53,438 nucleotides of DNA from Gnetum montanum (lineage: Eukaryota > Streptophyta > Gnetopsida > Gnetales > Gnetaceae): positions 785,366 through 838,803 of the forward strand of contig MNCI01012718.1 of the NCBI GenBank assembly GCA_015680685.1, read 5' to 3'. Numbering within the stretch: the first letter of the stretch is position 1; each line of letters starts with the position of its first letter. The notes beneath the pieces are model-generated. The model saw only the letters and a list, made by a program, of their open reading frames with translations, was not told where the DNA came from and made no database searches. The translations under genes were made by a program, and so were the position numbers. Positions 1 to 14,300 of this stretch are shown here, in pieces.

Positions 1-2192
1 GAAACCTGGCAAGAAAGCGGATTTCAAGGTTCAAGTTTTTCAGGCTTCTAATTAGGTCTTAGTTTAATATCATCATCATCATTGTAGCTTGTCCCAACAA
101 AATAAGGTAGGTTACCTGGTTAGGTACATGGTTTCCTGTTTTGCCATTGCATCTATGAGGAGCTAGACCCTTATCTATTTGCAAATTCTTATATAATCTT
201 TAATTATTTTTTTCATTATTTTTTCTTTCTTTTGGTGGCTTAGAACAGTGGTGTGGCAACCTTTTTTAATAGTCTCATTATTGATCTTTTTTACACATGA
301 CTTATCTTAAATAGAAGCCACTCCAAGTGACTCCAAGCCTTTCATTAACTTTTAGTTTAAACTTTTTATCTATTTTTTCATAGCACATAAATTTCTGTGT
401 TGGATGTGTTGGAAAGAGTGGGAAATTTTTGTCCACATCGTCATCCAAACCTGAAGACAAATCCAAACCTGAAGACAAATCCAAGTTATTAAATTCAAGT
501 CGTGTACCCCATGGTTAATTAGTTTGTCTCTTAGAATTTTTGTAATTAGGGCACAGAACCATGTAAAAACCCTAATCCTTTCATTATAATTAAATTAGAA
601 ACCCAAAAGTTATTGTAATTTATTTTATTAAAATTAAAGATGTATATAGATGGATAAGATAAAATCCAACCCAAAACCTACAGCCAACTAATTATCCCTG
701 CCCATTTCACATGGGACAAGCCTCGTTTCCTTTTGCCAAGTTTATAAATATGTAACATGATTTCTTCATGTTGAAAAGAATTTGAAGCATTATTATGCTG
801 CCAAAATTCTCTCAATTATTTTCATCATTCTTGAAGCACAACTGAAGCATCAAAATACACTGATGCCTCTTTCCACCATTGAAGCACAGATATATATTGA
901 AGCACAAGTTAATTTGATCGGCAATTCTCATTTTTGAAATTTTCTGGCATTCTCTCATTGCCATTTCAATTGTTGAAGACTTCAAGCATAAAACTTGTCA
1001 GTTTGATCCAATTCTCATTAAATTTTCTGCATTTCTGATTTTTGTTGTTTTTCCTATAAGTCACAGCCACCTCATGGTTTACCATGACCCCACCGCTAGT
1101 CATGATATTCAAATTTTCTTGATTCTGCTTAGACCACAAGTTGTGGTCCTCCTGTGGTAGCCATTGCACCTGATCTGCAAGTTGTGGTACTTAATGCAAC
1201 TTGAACCACAAGTTGTGACAACCACCACAACCTTCACTATGAGTTGCAGAACTGATAAAATTTTCTTGAGAGCCATCACAACCTCCACCATGAGTTGTGG
1301 TTAACTTGTGACATCCCAAGATACCACCCAGGCATCTACTGAAACTGTCACTATGTTTCATTGTCTACTCAAACTGTCACTATGTTTCATTGTCTACTCA
1401 TGATTTCATGAAAAACCCACTGTGACTACCACCACTAGTCACAGTCTGCATAGATAAAAGACAAGGACTTTGACTTTCAAGATTTTGAGTGGTAATTATG
1501 ATCCAACGCAGCTGCCCTCTGACCGGATTTGGAAGTTGTTTATTATTTATTAACACCATTCAAAGAAAACGCACAGGAAAAGAGCTTTTAAGTTATAGTA
1601 TGTGAAAAATAAATTAAACACTGAAGGACATACAAGCAGTGTGGTGCTTGTTGCTTAGTATAAACACTTTTTACTATTAATTAATTGATTTCAATCTTTG
1701 TGATGAGGGCCACCATAAAGGTATACAGTAAGGTTGATGTTAGACACTGTAATAGCAGGCTATAAATACCATGTGAATCTGACCTAAATAGCAAAATAGA
1801 AAGTGATGGAACAAAGACCATGAATGTTTCTTTCCCAGCTCTGCATTTATATAAAAAAGGCAAAATGGGTTACCTTTTTATCTAGAAAGTGACGTCGATG
1901 GATTAGGTACATTCTAAAAAAGCATCATTCTTTGAAAAACTATAGCACAACAATGTACTTCCTATTTCTCATAAGTTCTGCATCAATTAATTTGTTATAT
2001 TTTGCACTGCAGAAAACGGAAGCTTTTCACAGCCTTTTTGGTATATGTTGAAGCAACAAATTAAATTGTCTGTTATAGAAAACATTTCCACACTGATGTG
2101 GATCTATTTCTTTTTTTTCTTGCCCTTGCTTCACATCAGTTTGTGCTTTAGTTGATAGACACTGTTCTTCCCTGATAATTTTTAAATTTCAG
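1..2192. other. 5' flank or intron 1 of NEMF; no coding sequence seen
   Basis: No exon is recognisable here. The conserved N-terminal NEMF exon (about 36 residues in other plants) was looked for on the plus strand and not found, so this is probably intron 1, with exon 1 to the left of the window. The stretch is AT-rich and holds small direct repeats: an 18-bp unit twice at 443-478 and a 29-bp unit twice at 1342-1399. Around 1130-1310 there are scattered imperfect copies of a cacaa/ttgtg word. A TATA-like string near 745 and repeated 'ttgaagca' words at 780-910 could be the remains of an old LTR, but I found no ends. Confidence 0.5.
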
Positions 2193-2305
2193 GTATATCT
2201 GTTTAAGCTTATGAAAAGCAGTGGAGTTACTGAATCAGGAGAAAGTGAAAAGACACTATTGCTTGTTGAAAGTGGTGTTCGTTTACATACCACAGAGTTT
2301 GTTCG
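2193..2305 (+). CDS. NEMF: NEMF exon 2 (first exon in window)
   Basis: Begins after tttcag and reads [16 protein letters not shown], then [17 protein letters not shown], the start of the NFACT-N domain. It ends in phase 2 before gtgtgt. The split arginine is completed by the next exon. Confidence 0.92.
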
Positions 2306-5300
2306 GTGTGTCTTCAATCAATGTTTTTTTCCTTCTTTTATATTCATGCAAGTCATTGCAGCTAAAGCTTCATGCCTTTACAGTTTAGTGTGATAATGGA
2401 GGTCAAACTCTCCTTGATATAGCTTTTTCCCTTTGTTGTTGTTGGTGTTTTATGGTTTAGGGATAAAAGTACAACTCCTTCTGGTTTCACTCTGAAACTA
2501 CGGAAGCATATTCGCACTCGCAGGCTTGAGGATGTTCGCCAGCTTGGAATGGATCGAGTATGACTCTTATAAATGTCACAAATATATATGTAATTTATCA
2601 TGAACATTGAGATTAGTAGTTTCATGAATTAGATGAATAAGCTTACATTATTTGATGCACATTTGCATTGATATTGCAGGTCGTGGACTTCCAGTTTGGG
2701 CTTGGAAGCAGTGCGAATCACATCATTCTTGAACTCTATGCCCAAGGAAATCTAATCCTGACTGATTCAGAGTACAATGTTCTTACACTGTTAAGGACAC
2801 ACAGGTCTGGTTCTTACGTTCTGTATGCTTGGTGTAACCGCTGTATCATAATTTCATAAACTCAGAAAAGTTCAAAATGAAAATGCATCTTACATTTCTA
2901 CCTGCAAGAGTTTTATGTTTTTTCTTAATTTTTTCTGATTTTCTGCTGATCATTGTGCTTCAAACACCCCCGTGCAATTTCAGACCCTGCTACTGTTAAT
3001 ATGTGGAACACCACACTCGTTGGCATTGCTTTGTAATAGCCTTGATTTATATATTGGTTCTGAGTAGCTGACAAGTTGGTGATGGCTAGTAGTCACCACA
3101 GTCCAAATGCAAAGTCAGTTTTAAAAACAATTAATCAGACTAACAATGTCTTTCGTAATAAGCATTTTCCATAAATGTTTACTGCTGTTATATATAGACA
3201 TAAATAGTCGCATCTTGTTCTTGTCTTAGGTTTTAAGCAGAGTAAATGAACCTAGAAATTCTCTCACAAACTTCCAAGAGAGAATCGTATTAAGTTTGTG
3301 TTAAAACCCGCCAAGTTAGTTTTGTGCTTTCTAGCTATTGAAATGTTTAAAGTTCTATGTTGAGTCACAAATTCTTTTCATGTCAGATGTTGGAAGATAA
3401 AAACGTGTACCTTGTATATTGTCAGTATTAATATGCATTATTGTTTTGGAAACATTTTTTGTACTTCATATTTGAATTGTTTCAAGCAATCTAAAATTTC
3501 AAGTTAAAAAAAGGGAATGTTCTATTGGAAATAATGTTGATAGTGAAACTAGTTTGTGTCATAGATTTCGGAAGTAATTTTTTTGTATGTGAAATTAGGA
3601 AGTCTCTGCGATGCTTACCATGTCTTTTCTTTGGATAACTCTTTCCAGTCTTTTCTTATGTTCATTTTTTCTGTACTTTTCTATTTTGGGTTTTTCTCTG
3701 TTTAAACAATTATTATGCTTTAACATGTAAACAATGAATGTTTGTTGCCTAAATCATTGGATCTTCAACTCAGTGGCTTTTCTTAAATATTACATTTTTA
3801 AAGCTAGTATCTAAACTATGGCAGTGTTTGGTAATTGTACGTTGCTAGACCTCTGCCCAGATAGAACATGTTTCCAATTCATAATGTGGAGTTATAGAGC
3901 ATTTGTTTGTTTTTGCCTTAAATCAATAAATTTTCAGAGTCCAGTCCCCGTCCAGAGACAAAAGTAGATATACAGAGGGGTGTCCAAAGACAAAAGCAGA
4001 TATACATAGGGGTGTCATGTCTGCTAAGGATATGCTATTTATGTTTTTCATTTTATTCTGACATAATTTTTGTTTATACTATTAACAGGGACGATGAGAC
4101 TGGAATGACCATGATGCCGCATCATTGCTATCCTGTGGATTTGTGCAGGACATTTGAAAGGACTAGTGTAGAGAAGTTGGAATTAATTTTAAATAATGCA
4201 GCTAGGCCAGAAGTTTTTGACACATCTGAGGAGAAGGCTACAGAAAATCCATCAACTTCAGAAACTATCTTGATTGATAGGGACCAAAAAAGAAATAAAG
4301 TATCCAAACAAGGTGTGGTTGATAAGAAGGTTGATGAGGGAAACAAAGGAAGAAAAAAATCTACTCTTAAGTCTGTCCTTGGGGAGACCATAGGTTATGG
4401 ACCTGCATTATGTGAGCACATTATATTGCATGCTGGATTACAACCAAACATGAAGGTTGGTCCTACTGAAGATATTTTGCATGCCTTGGCAACTGCTATT
4501 ACACGATTTGAGGATTGGTTAAATAACATCAGAACAGGAGAAACAATCCCTGAAGGTTTCATAATAATGAAGAAAGGTGTACCTGATGAGAGAAAAGACA
4601 CTTCTTTGAATGGAGGAAAGCTAGCTGATCAGGTATGTAAAGTTTTGATGTGAATTGTTATACTCAAGAACATAGTTGAAACTTGGTTCTCATTGAAAAG
4701 AAATTTCTACTCATTTAGTTGTCATGGATAGTTTTCTTCTCATTGTTAGCAATGATGATGAGTTGGTGATCTGTTTGAATATTTTCATTGTTTTTCACTT
4801 TAACCATTTTCAGACAGTGAACTACATTTTAATCGTGTTTCTGCTACGGTCTGTTAAAAGTTAAATATACAATATTTCATTCTATCTGCTGCATTATCAA
4901 TGTTTATAATGGTTCTGTAACAAGCAGTCTTCATGATTCTGAGCGCATACCATCTAACATTACAAGTTTATGTAAGATTGATGCATTTTGTATTGTTGCA
5001 GGTTTACGATGAATTTTCCCCACTGTTGCTCCATCAGTTTGAATCACGAAGTTCTGTACAATTTGTGACATTTGATCAGTCAATGGATGAGTTCTTTAGC
5101 AAAATAGAAAGCCAAAGAGCAGAACAACAACAGAAAGTCCAAGAAGATTCTGTTATGCAAAAGCTTAATAAGATACGTGCAGATCAGGTATGGAAATGGT
5201 TTGCTTGCGTTGTAAACAGGGCTTTTTTTATTTTGGATTTGACCTTTTTCACGGTATGCTTCCTTTTTGAGTTAGAATGGGTGCTGAGATCCAATTCATG

Positions 5301-8300
5301 TTATAAAGCTCTAAACAAGAAATTGCTACTTGCTTGTAGGCGTTGATGTCTAATTTTATTTCCTCTATCAGATGTTCAAACATTCTTAGTATTATCGTCA
5401 GCATACCATGTTTTAAAAAAGAAAAAAAAAATAGTAAAGTTATTATCTATCTTTCCCATTTCCCCCAAATCTAGAATACTTTCTAATAGTTGGTTACATT
5501 TCATTTTGCCTTAGTTGCAGGAAGTAATTAATACATTGGGTATTGAATGCAGGAAAATAGGGTACAATCATTAAAGAGAGAAGTTGACCATTCAGTTAAA
5601 ATGGCAGAGTTGATTGAGTACAATCTTGAAGATGTTGATGCTGCAATATTAGCTGTTCGTGCAGCTCTTGCAAGTGGAATGGATTGGAAGGGTCTTCAGC
5701 GTATGGTGAAAGAAGAGAAAAAGGCTGGGAATCCGGTAGCAGCCTTGATCCATAGCTTGCAACTTGAGAAAAATTGTATTACTCTACTTTTGAGTAACAA
5801 CCTTGATGATATGGAGGATGATGAAAAAACACAACCAGCAGACAAGGTAGAAATTATTTCCTTGCTAACATTAATAAATTGGACACTGCATTCACTTCTC
5901 CAATATTTTGTAAATGTGAATATTCAAGCTATAATACTTTCCTTTCAATGCTTCTTTGTGATTTTGATGATATAGTGAGGTAATTTCTTCGTCACTAAAA
6001 GTTTTTGTTAGTTTGACTTGTAATGAGTTATATAGGGTTGAGGTTTCTTCTCATAACAGATATATTCATGTTGTTTTTAGTTTGGCAAGGATTGCAACTA
6101 TTGAGGAATTTTGTGCAGGTATTTTGATTTTTTTAAGATTCTTATTATGATTATCCTAGTGTCCATGTATTTCAAGGGTCATGTGTTTTTTCATTATCAG
6201 GAAGGGCAACACCATGACCACCATTGTCATTAAATTCATTTTAATTTGGATTAATTTAATTGAAACACATGTTAAGTGGCCCAAACACGTCCAACTTGAG
6301 CTTTGGTCTTATAGTCTAACGGCTTATTCATATATAGAGCTTAAACCAGACTAGTTGGCGCTATGGTTTGTGTGTTTCGATTTGGAGTTTCGCCGATAGC
6401 AGTGTGCAAAATCATATCATCTGGCTGGACGGAGAAGCAATATCTGTGTTTCTAGAAATTGCATTGATTGAATTGAAATGAAAATTGAATTGAATTGATA
6501 TATAATCAGGGGTCATGGAAGTCCGGGCCCAAGGCCAGCCTGCCTCAGCAGAGTCACTATTGTGGCCTCTTGACACCTCTATCTCTAACCAACGTGAAAG
6601 GATGAAGTTTAAGCTCATTCTTCGAATAAGCGCACTGCGTTTGTGTGGCTTTCAAATTGCTCTTAGGTAGTCATTACAATAAGCTCATTCTTTGAATGAG
6701 TGCATGGCCTTCCAACCGGAAACAACCCCGTTCTCTAATTCATCCACATCTGACCATCTGGATTGACTGATAAGTGTGAAAGTGGAACGCCCAGCAGACT
6801 AGGAGTGAAAATTTGTTCTGTATTACACCTTGTCCTGTGATTTTGATGAATTATGTTTCAATATTTGTATGATATCTGCTTCAAATAAACAATACATTTT
6901 ATATCATGGTTAAAGCTTGTCAATGTAATTCAATAGGTTAATATTTGTGTTTCAGTTTAGGCTTTTATAATAGTAGTCTAAGATGGTTTTTTGTTGGAGA
7001 GCAAGCACACCAAGCTTTAGTTGAAAAGTGTCTTATGACTTTGATTGGTCTGCCATCCGGATTTACTGCTGAATTCAATTCCCACATTCATGCTTTTGAA
7101 TGTTACCATGGGTGATGTGCCATTTGCATAGATTGAATTGTTTGCATTTTTCTATTGTTCTTGTGTAATGCATATTTTTCTATTTTTTTCTAAAAATGTA
7201 TTTAAAAAATGTTAGCTTAGCTGACTAGAATTTAGTGGTTCGTGGCACATTTGTTTGGAGTTTCTTGCTTGCCTACATACAACATTTGTTTCAAAGAATA
7301 TACCATGTCAGGATGCCTTAAAACTATGCCCTATTGTTTAAAATTTAACGAGGTATGCTAAATGGTTAAAGTTATTTACAATGTTTGCATAATGTGACAA
7401 TAATTATTGAACTTGCCATTTTAAGTAGAATGTTCAAGACATTGAACTGTACAATTGCTTACAGCTAGTTATGTTTTCTTGCAATAATTGCCTATGAAAA
7501 CTTTTGGTTTGATATTTTCCTTAGACTTTGTTTTTTTCATTTTTTGACTAAACAATTATTTTTTGACTCATTACATTGAGAAGGTTGAAGTTGATCTCGC
7601 ACTTTCAGCTCATGCAAATGCTCGCAGATGGTTTGAAATGAAAAAGAAGCAAGCAAGCAAGCAAGAGAAGACCATTGCAGCACATGCAAAGGCTTTTAAA
7701 GCTGCAGAGAAGAAAACACAGAAGCAGATTACCCAAGTAAGATGCTATTAAGCCTATTGATATATTTATTTTGTTTTTCATTTTGTTGGTCTCAGTCAGT
7801 GAGACATAGTTCACTTGGTTAGAGCAGGTGGCTTGTGGTTATGCAAGTCACAGGTTCAACTTCAAGGGGTATGCTGAGACACATATTACCTGGTGTCATG
7901 GTAAAAATATACATTCTAGGACTATAGTGTCAGGTTGACAGCCAGTCAGAAAAATTGTCAACTTCATCACATACCTTAATGGGTTAGCTAATGTTGATGG
8001 GATAAAGGCATCAAGATAAATTTTTTTTTTGTTCTCATTGATATAACTACTTCAAGATTAAAAAATGCTAGATGTTATCAGTTTTGCCAGTTTTGTCAGA
8101 AGGGAAGGGACATTGATATTGACTTGTGACCACAAATTCATGATTGATTCATAACTGACATGTGAGGTTGATATAATCCTGCTTCTAATATTTTGGAAGC
8201 AGAAAAATTAAGACTTCAATCCAGATTCTCTCTTGCTTAATGCTTGGACTTGAAAAATCTTTGTATCATGCATAGCTTGTATTTTGGTTTAGGTTTTGTC

Positions 8301-11300
8301 CTTTTTTTCTCTGCTTTTTCAAATCCTAAATAGCTTGTAAAATCTTTGGATCATAAATAACTTGAAAAATCTTTGTCAAAGTCTATCAGATGCTCATGAA
8401 TTTAGAATGCTTTTGAAAACAATTTTTTTAAGGCGGAAACTCCTGGGACTGGGTAGCTGAGCAACAATTTCATGATACATGGACTTTCTGCATGGCAGTA
8501 TTGCAAAGTAGGTAATTGAACTGTTTACCTCTAGCTGCTAGTGAGCAAGGACTAGTGGGCTATGAGCTAATGTTCATAATGCCTTTTTAAAATATTCTAA
8601 TCCTTCTTAAAAAATAAATATGTATTCTTCCAAAGTTTTCTTCTAACGTTGAAGTAGTATGCTCATGCTCCAATATAGCAAGTGCTCTTTTTGAAGCATG
8701 GTTTTGCTTTAAGGCACTATTTGTTTTCTTGAAATATAACATATGTATGCCACTTATTGTATTCATGAATTAATTACAGGCTAAAACTGTTGCAGCAATA
8801 TCACACATTCGCAAAGTCCACTGGTTTGAAAAGTTTAATTGGTTCATTAGCAGTGAAAATTACTTGATTATTAGTGGCCGTGATGCACAGCAAAATGAAT
8901 TGCTAGTAAAAAGATATATGAAGAAAGGCGACTTGTAAGTTAAAGCCTACGAGCCTTCTAGATTGTAGATTATTAATTACATATCAATATCGCAGATTCC
9001 TAATGCTATTTATTGTTCTTATTTTTCTTCTTCTATACTGGTATTAATTACCATTGTTGGTGTATGCATATGTTATATTAGTAGCATGGTTGATCTTTCT
9101 GTCTAGGTTCATCAATGATGTCTTTATACATCAATGTAATGTTTTGGGGCAATATATAGGTATGTGCATGCAGATCTTCATGGAGCTTCAAGTACTTTGA
9201 TCAAGAACCACAAGCCAGATCAACCAATTCCACCACTTACACTCAATCAGGCAGGTTGTTTTACGGTAAGCATCCTTCTCTTGTAATTTGGGAAAAATGT
9301 TGTGTATTAGGGTGTGTTTGGTTAAGTTTGTTTTGGTAAATGATGATAAATACTTCCAGTCAAATGGAAGGTCGTAATCTTTAAAAGGAAAGAGATCATG
9401 AAGAGGACAAAGCTTTTGTTTATGTCTCTGAAGGTTGTGGGATTTAACCTCTCCTACCTAGATAACAGAGGAAAAAAGAAATTTTGACATGTTAGGCTTT
9501 CGTATGTTTTGCTTGTTTCAAGCGTACCCTAATTATCTAAACAATGCCATCTCCAACAACGTTAAGCCTTAGGAAATCATTGATATCATTTCGTAAGAAT
9601 TTTTTAAAATGGAAGTAATACTGATGCCCAAACATTGTTCATTCATGTTACATTTTTTAGTTTTATGAATTTTGGTAAGATGTGTTCTTTTTTTGTTTAT
9701 TTTTAAAAGTGCAATAAAATTAAAAGTTCTACATTATGAAGTTTATTAAATTTTGATATCTTCAAATGCAGAGTTTGCAACCTATGATTTTTGAGTGGAT
9801 GCCTAAATATAGAAATGGAGTCTCACGGTTGACATGTATTTTTTTTTTGGAAAGAATTTGAGTTGTATTAATTCCAAAAAGAAAGTTGTACATTAGTATA
9901 GCTTGGGTCAGAGTAGCTGACCCCACTCCATACGGCTTACAAAGCTGCAAAGCCCATTTAATCCAACTGTCCTAAATTGCCCTCCTCCGGGGCAGGCCTT
10001 GCCTACACCCGCAAAGCTTTACAGGCTCCCTTCCCGAGGGTCCTTTCCCACCTGGCCTTACCGATGCCCCTGGCGCACTCTTCCTATGTCACCCCCTAGC
10101 CTTACCTTTCTGTTTTGTATGTGGGCTATGCCCTTGCGTTGATCTGCAAATGAGGGATGGTGTCCACAAAAGTACCAGTATTGATTGCCAGACATTGCTG
10201 ATTTTCTTTTATGAGTTGTGCAAGACCTGTCCTATGTTCAGAAATGATGCCCTCCATCCATTGCAAGGTTTGAATCTACATTCGTGTGGTCTCCTGTTGT
10301 GTCTCTCATCACATGTTTGCCCACCTCTTCTGCAACCACTCCCTTTCTTCCCGCTTGGCATGTTCTGCCTCTCTGTTGCATTCCGCTGTGATATCCTAGC
10401 TAGCCCCTTTCTACTGGCATCTGTCCTCCATGTTGAGCCCCCAGTCATGCATCCCCTTGGTGCCTATTGTTGTGCTCACCACCTCATCACCAGTTTCCCG
10501 GGGCCCTATCTTGAGGTCCTGCATCTTGCCTTGCCGATGGGAGTATACCAATGTGGGTTGCATCGATGGAATCAGCATCCCTGTCCTCTAGAGCACCATG
10601 ATCACCCTAGGGTGTCTCCTAGGCCTTTGGCGCTGCAGGGAGTCCCAGAAAAACTGCGACACGTTAATGGGGTCCCATGCCTCATGTGCTTTAGAAATGT
10701 AAAATGAACGCCCACCAGTTTGTGGGGGTATATGGACTATATGAAGTACCATTCGACCAAGACGATAGCTTCCCTCCAAACCCTTGGCAATGCCGATCTC
10801 TGAATGTGACCACTAGTGGTCCTAGGGATGTCCCCCTGAAAAAAATTGGTTGCGTTTGACTATGCATGCACAGCCGGCACAATCATCGCACCCTCCATGT
10901 TCACACCTAAGGCAACCGCCAATGCAGGAACAAAAATCGTGATTCTCCTACCATGGAATTTAGTTTCGTTGCTGTGCCAATTGTCGTAGAATTAAGCTGT
11001 GGGCAGTTCCTATTCCGCTTCCATACGTCGTAGCATGCCATCCTAGCCCATCCGCAGGACCAGCTGCCACAGCTCCACTTGCTACGTAAATTCAGTGACC
11101 AAGGTTTCAAACAGAAGTCTATGTTCCATAGCGGCAGATACCTTGTTCCAGAACACGTGAATACCCCAGGCCACCGTCACTGGCGGCGGCAGCACAATGC
11201 CCTTGAACACTCGCAAATTCCGGTGCTTCCATAGCACCCACAGTGCAGCCAAAGTTGGTGAATCGCCATGGCAAGCAAATGGGGGAAGCTGGGCCTCACG

Positions 11301-14300
11301 CCAGACAGTCGTGGTGAAGTGGCAGCTTTGCATGAAGTGTTCTAGCATTTCAATATTGTGAATGCACAGGGGATAGGTGGGCTCCATGTGCATGGTGCCT
11401 AAGCACCCAGCCAAAAGCCTTCACTTTCTTCGGTAAGCGGCCCTTCCAGAGTTTCACCCAGGCGGATTCAGACGGGTATCAGTGTTTTACGATCTCTTGG
11501 GGGTGCTGATCTAGAATCCTTAGTAGTTCCATTTCCTAAACATGTTGGCATAAGTTCCTCCAAGTCGGCCCTTGCCTCCCAACAACTATACTTTTGTCTG
11601 AGCAGTTGCGCCCACAACATCAGATTGCTGTTGTGGCCTAGGAATCTGCGCAGGAGCCTTTGTAGCCCGAGGTCGACCTCATATTTGAACTTTAGGAGAT
11701 CGATCCCTCCTACCAATTGAGGCCAACCCATGACGGCCCAAGAAACCAAGTGCATTTTTTGCCCCCTTTGCCTCCTGACCACACAAAGTCTCTGATGATC
11801 TCGTCGATTCGCTGCATCACCCCCATCGGTGGCTTGGCCATGGACGTCGCGAACTTGGCCATGGCCATCAACACAGTAGATGCAAGGATCATCTTTCCCT
11901 TGCGTGACAGGAAGTGGTTAGTCTAGTGAGCAATTTTTGTGTGGATCTTCTCCAATAGCCCTAGCCAGGCCTTCTTTCGTTGCCAATCAAAAATGGGCAT
12001 GCCTAGGTACTTGTCCTTTGTGCTGCTTGGCAGAATGCCCAGCGCCTGAATGATTTTTGCTCCCACCTTTTGTAGTGTGTGAACCATGTGAATGGTTGAT
12101 TTCCTGGCAAGAAATGACCCTTGATAAAGCCGGCCTAATGTTGTCTGATCAACTTGGGCATGAGGGGGGCAACCCTCCCCACTAGCATCCACAAAAAAAT
12201 CCGTAGGAGCATGTTGCACACTCCAATGGGCCTGAAGTCCCTTGGTGACGTTGGGTTCGGGACTTTCGGCAGAAGAACTATCTGGGAGCAGTTAATCTCT
12301 TTTCTAACTTGTTGCCAGGTGAGCATGTTGTTGAATGCGTCAAGTAGGTTCACTCCCAAAATCTCCTCAAATTTTTTGAAGAATTCAATGGGCCACCCAT
12401 CTGGCCCTAGGGCTTTGTTAGATGGCATTGCTTGCATGGCCGTACGGAGCTCAGCCCATGAGAACGGCTGCAGGAGTTGCAGGTTATCTACATCGGTTAA
12501 GATCCTAGGGATGTGAATTGAGATGGGCTCGATGCTCCTCCATCTCCACACCTCCTCCTAGTATGCTTGCAGCTGCTCCAGCTCCTACTGCTTGTTCGGC
12601 CGCCCTCCATCATCGATGCCTTGCAGTAAAGTTTGTAGCTTGCTTTTGGTGGCCCTGTGGGCTTTTGCAGCCGCAAAGAACTTGCTGTGCCTATTTTCCT
12701 CCCTTAATGATGTCATCCGCGACCTTTGTTTTCAATAGGCTTCTTCCTGCTGATCCAAATCTTGGAGCTTTGTGAGGAGAGCTTGCTCTTCCTATCCAAG
12801 GTCCTTCCTTCACTCCTATTGCTGCTGGATTTCGCGTAGTTGTGCCTGAACTTGCGACCTATAGCCCTTGAAGCTGTATTTGTCGGTGGAAGCAACATTC
12901 TTTAGTTGTTGCTTGAGGGATCTCAGCCTTGCCTTCAAGATTTCCCTAGGTTCTTGTGTGCCATTGTAGTTTTGCCATGTAGTGTGTACTAGTCTTCGTA
13001 GCCAAGGCTTGTTCAGCCAGGTTTGCTTGAACCAAAGCGGCTGGGGAGCTTTATCCATTGTGGTTTGGATTCTACAAAGAATAGACCTGTGGTCCGATGC
13101 CTACCTTTCCTTACCTTCAGCCTGAATGTCAAATTCCATCATGAGGCTAGTGCTGACCCACACCATGTCAATCCTTGATTGAACTCGATTTGTCCCTCTT
13201 CTTCTCTTACTCCACGTGTATCTGCATCCTGTAATTTCTAGATCTATGAGGTCATATTCACGAATGAATGTTGTGCAGTCCTTGGCCCCCAGAGGGTCAA
13301 AGCAGTCTCCCCTTGACTTTTCCCAGAAGAACATCTGTTGATTAAAGTCGCCAATCATTATCCACTTGGTTGTATTGCTAACAAGGGCCACCACACGTTT
13401 GAACTCCTGGATGCAAGCCTTCCAACTCTGAGCCCCATAGATGTTGGTAACCCAAAGATCAACTTGCGGCATGTGCACAGTGAGGCTCCAATCAGATGCA
13501 TCCACTAAAGCAACAATGTCCTTGGTTAGGACCACTAGTCCTCTTGCACTACCTCAACTGGGCACCATGTGCAGGTGCCAGCCTTCCCACTATAAGAGTT
13601 GCCTCTTTGAACCCTGCAACTTTGTCTCTTGTAGGCAAACCACATCACATCCCTCTTCCCTCACAATCGTTTTTAGGGTATTTCTTTTATATGGGGTACC
13701 CTATCCCCAACAATTCCAGGAAAAGATCTTCATGGGGACATAGACAAGTATTTGTGATACACCTCTTGGAGTGTGCGTTGCACTCCCAAATCAAGGTCCA
13801 TTTGGATGGACTTTTTTCTTGTGTTTGTTGTATCTGAGCATCCTACTCTGGGTAGTGGTTGAGTGACCTTGGACCCGTGCACGTTGTCCTTCACGCTCAA
13901 GATGTCTTTCATTTTTGGCTTAGTGGACTCTCAACCCAATGTGATTTATTCCCCCAATGGGGGCAACTCTAGTCCCGGTCCTCCTAACCCCTCCAATTTC
14001 CTCGTTGGTGGGGTGTGAGGCAACCCTGTATCCCCTCTGGCTTCCTTTGCCAGCCTTAGGGCCCCTGCTTGAGTGGTCCCTGCAAATGAGCTTCTTGTTG
14101 GTCTCTCCTCCCCGTGCGGGAGTGTGCTCCCTCTCCTAGCCTGCCCACACCCCTGTTTTAGTTGTGCCATCCGGGATTGGCTGCCCCCAGGTGCCAAAGA
14201 CCCCTTCTTCACGGTGCGGCCTTTTCTGCCCACCAAATTCCAGCCTTCTTGTGTCTCAAGTTGAGCAACCCTATAGTCTGCGGTAGAATGTCCTTTGCCC

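Noticed and set aside
742-960. Promoter or LTR of an unknown element around a TATA-like box
   Set aside because: No terminal repeats, PBS or TSD could be found; noted only as possible under the upstream entry.
7795-7865. Functional tRNA gene
   Set aside because: Box-like motifs are present, but stems do not pair and a non-tRNA body with a T-run follows, as in SINEs.
10150-10707. 185-codon plus-strand open frame as a gene
   Set aside because: It is the antisense shadow of the LINE 3' part, with no recognisable domain.
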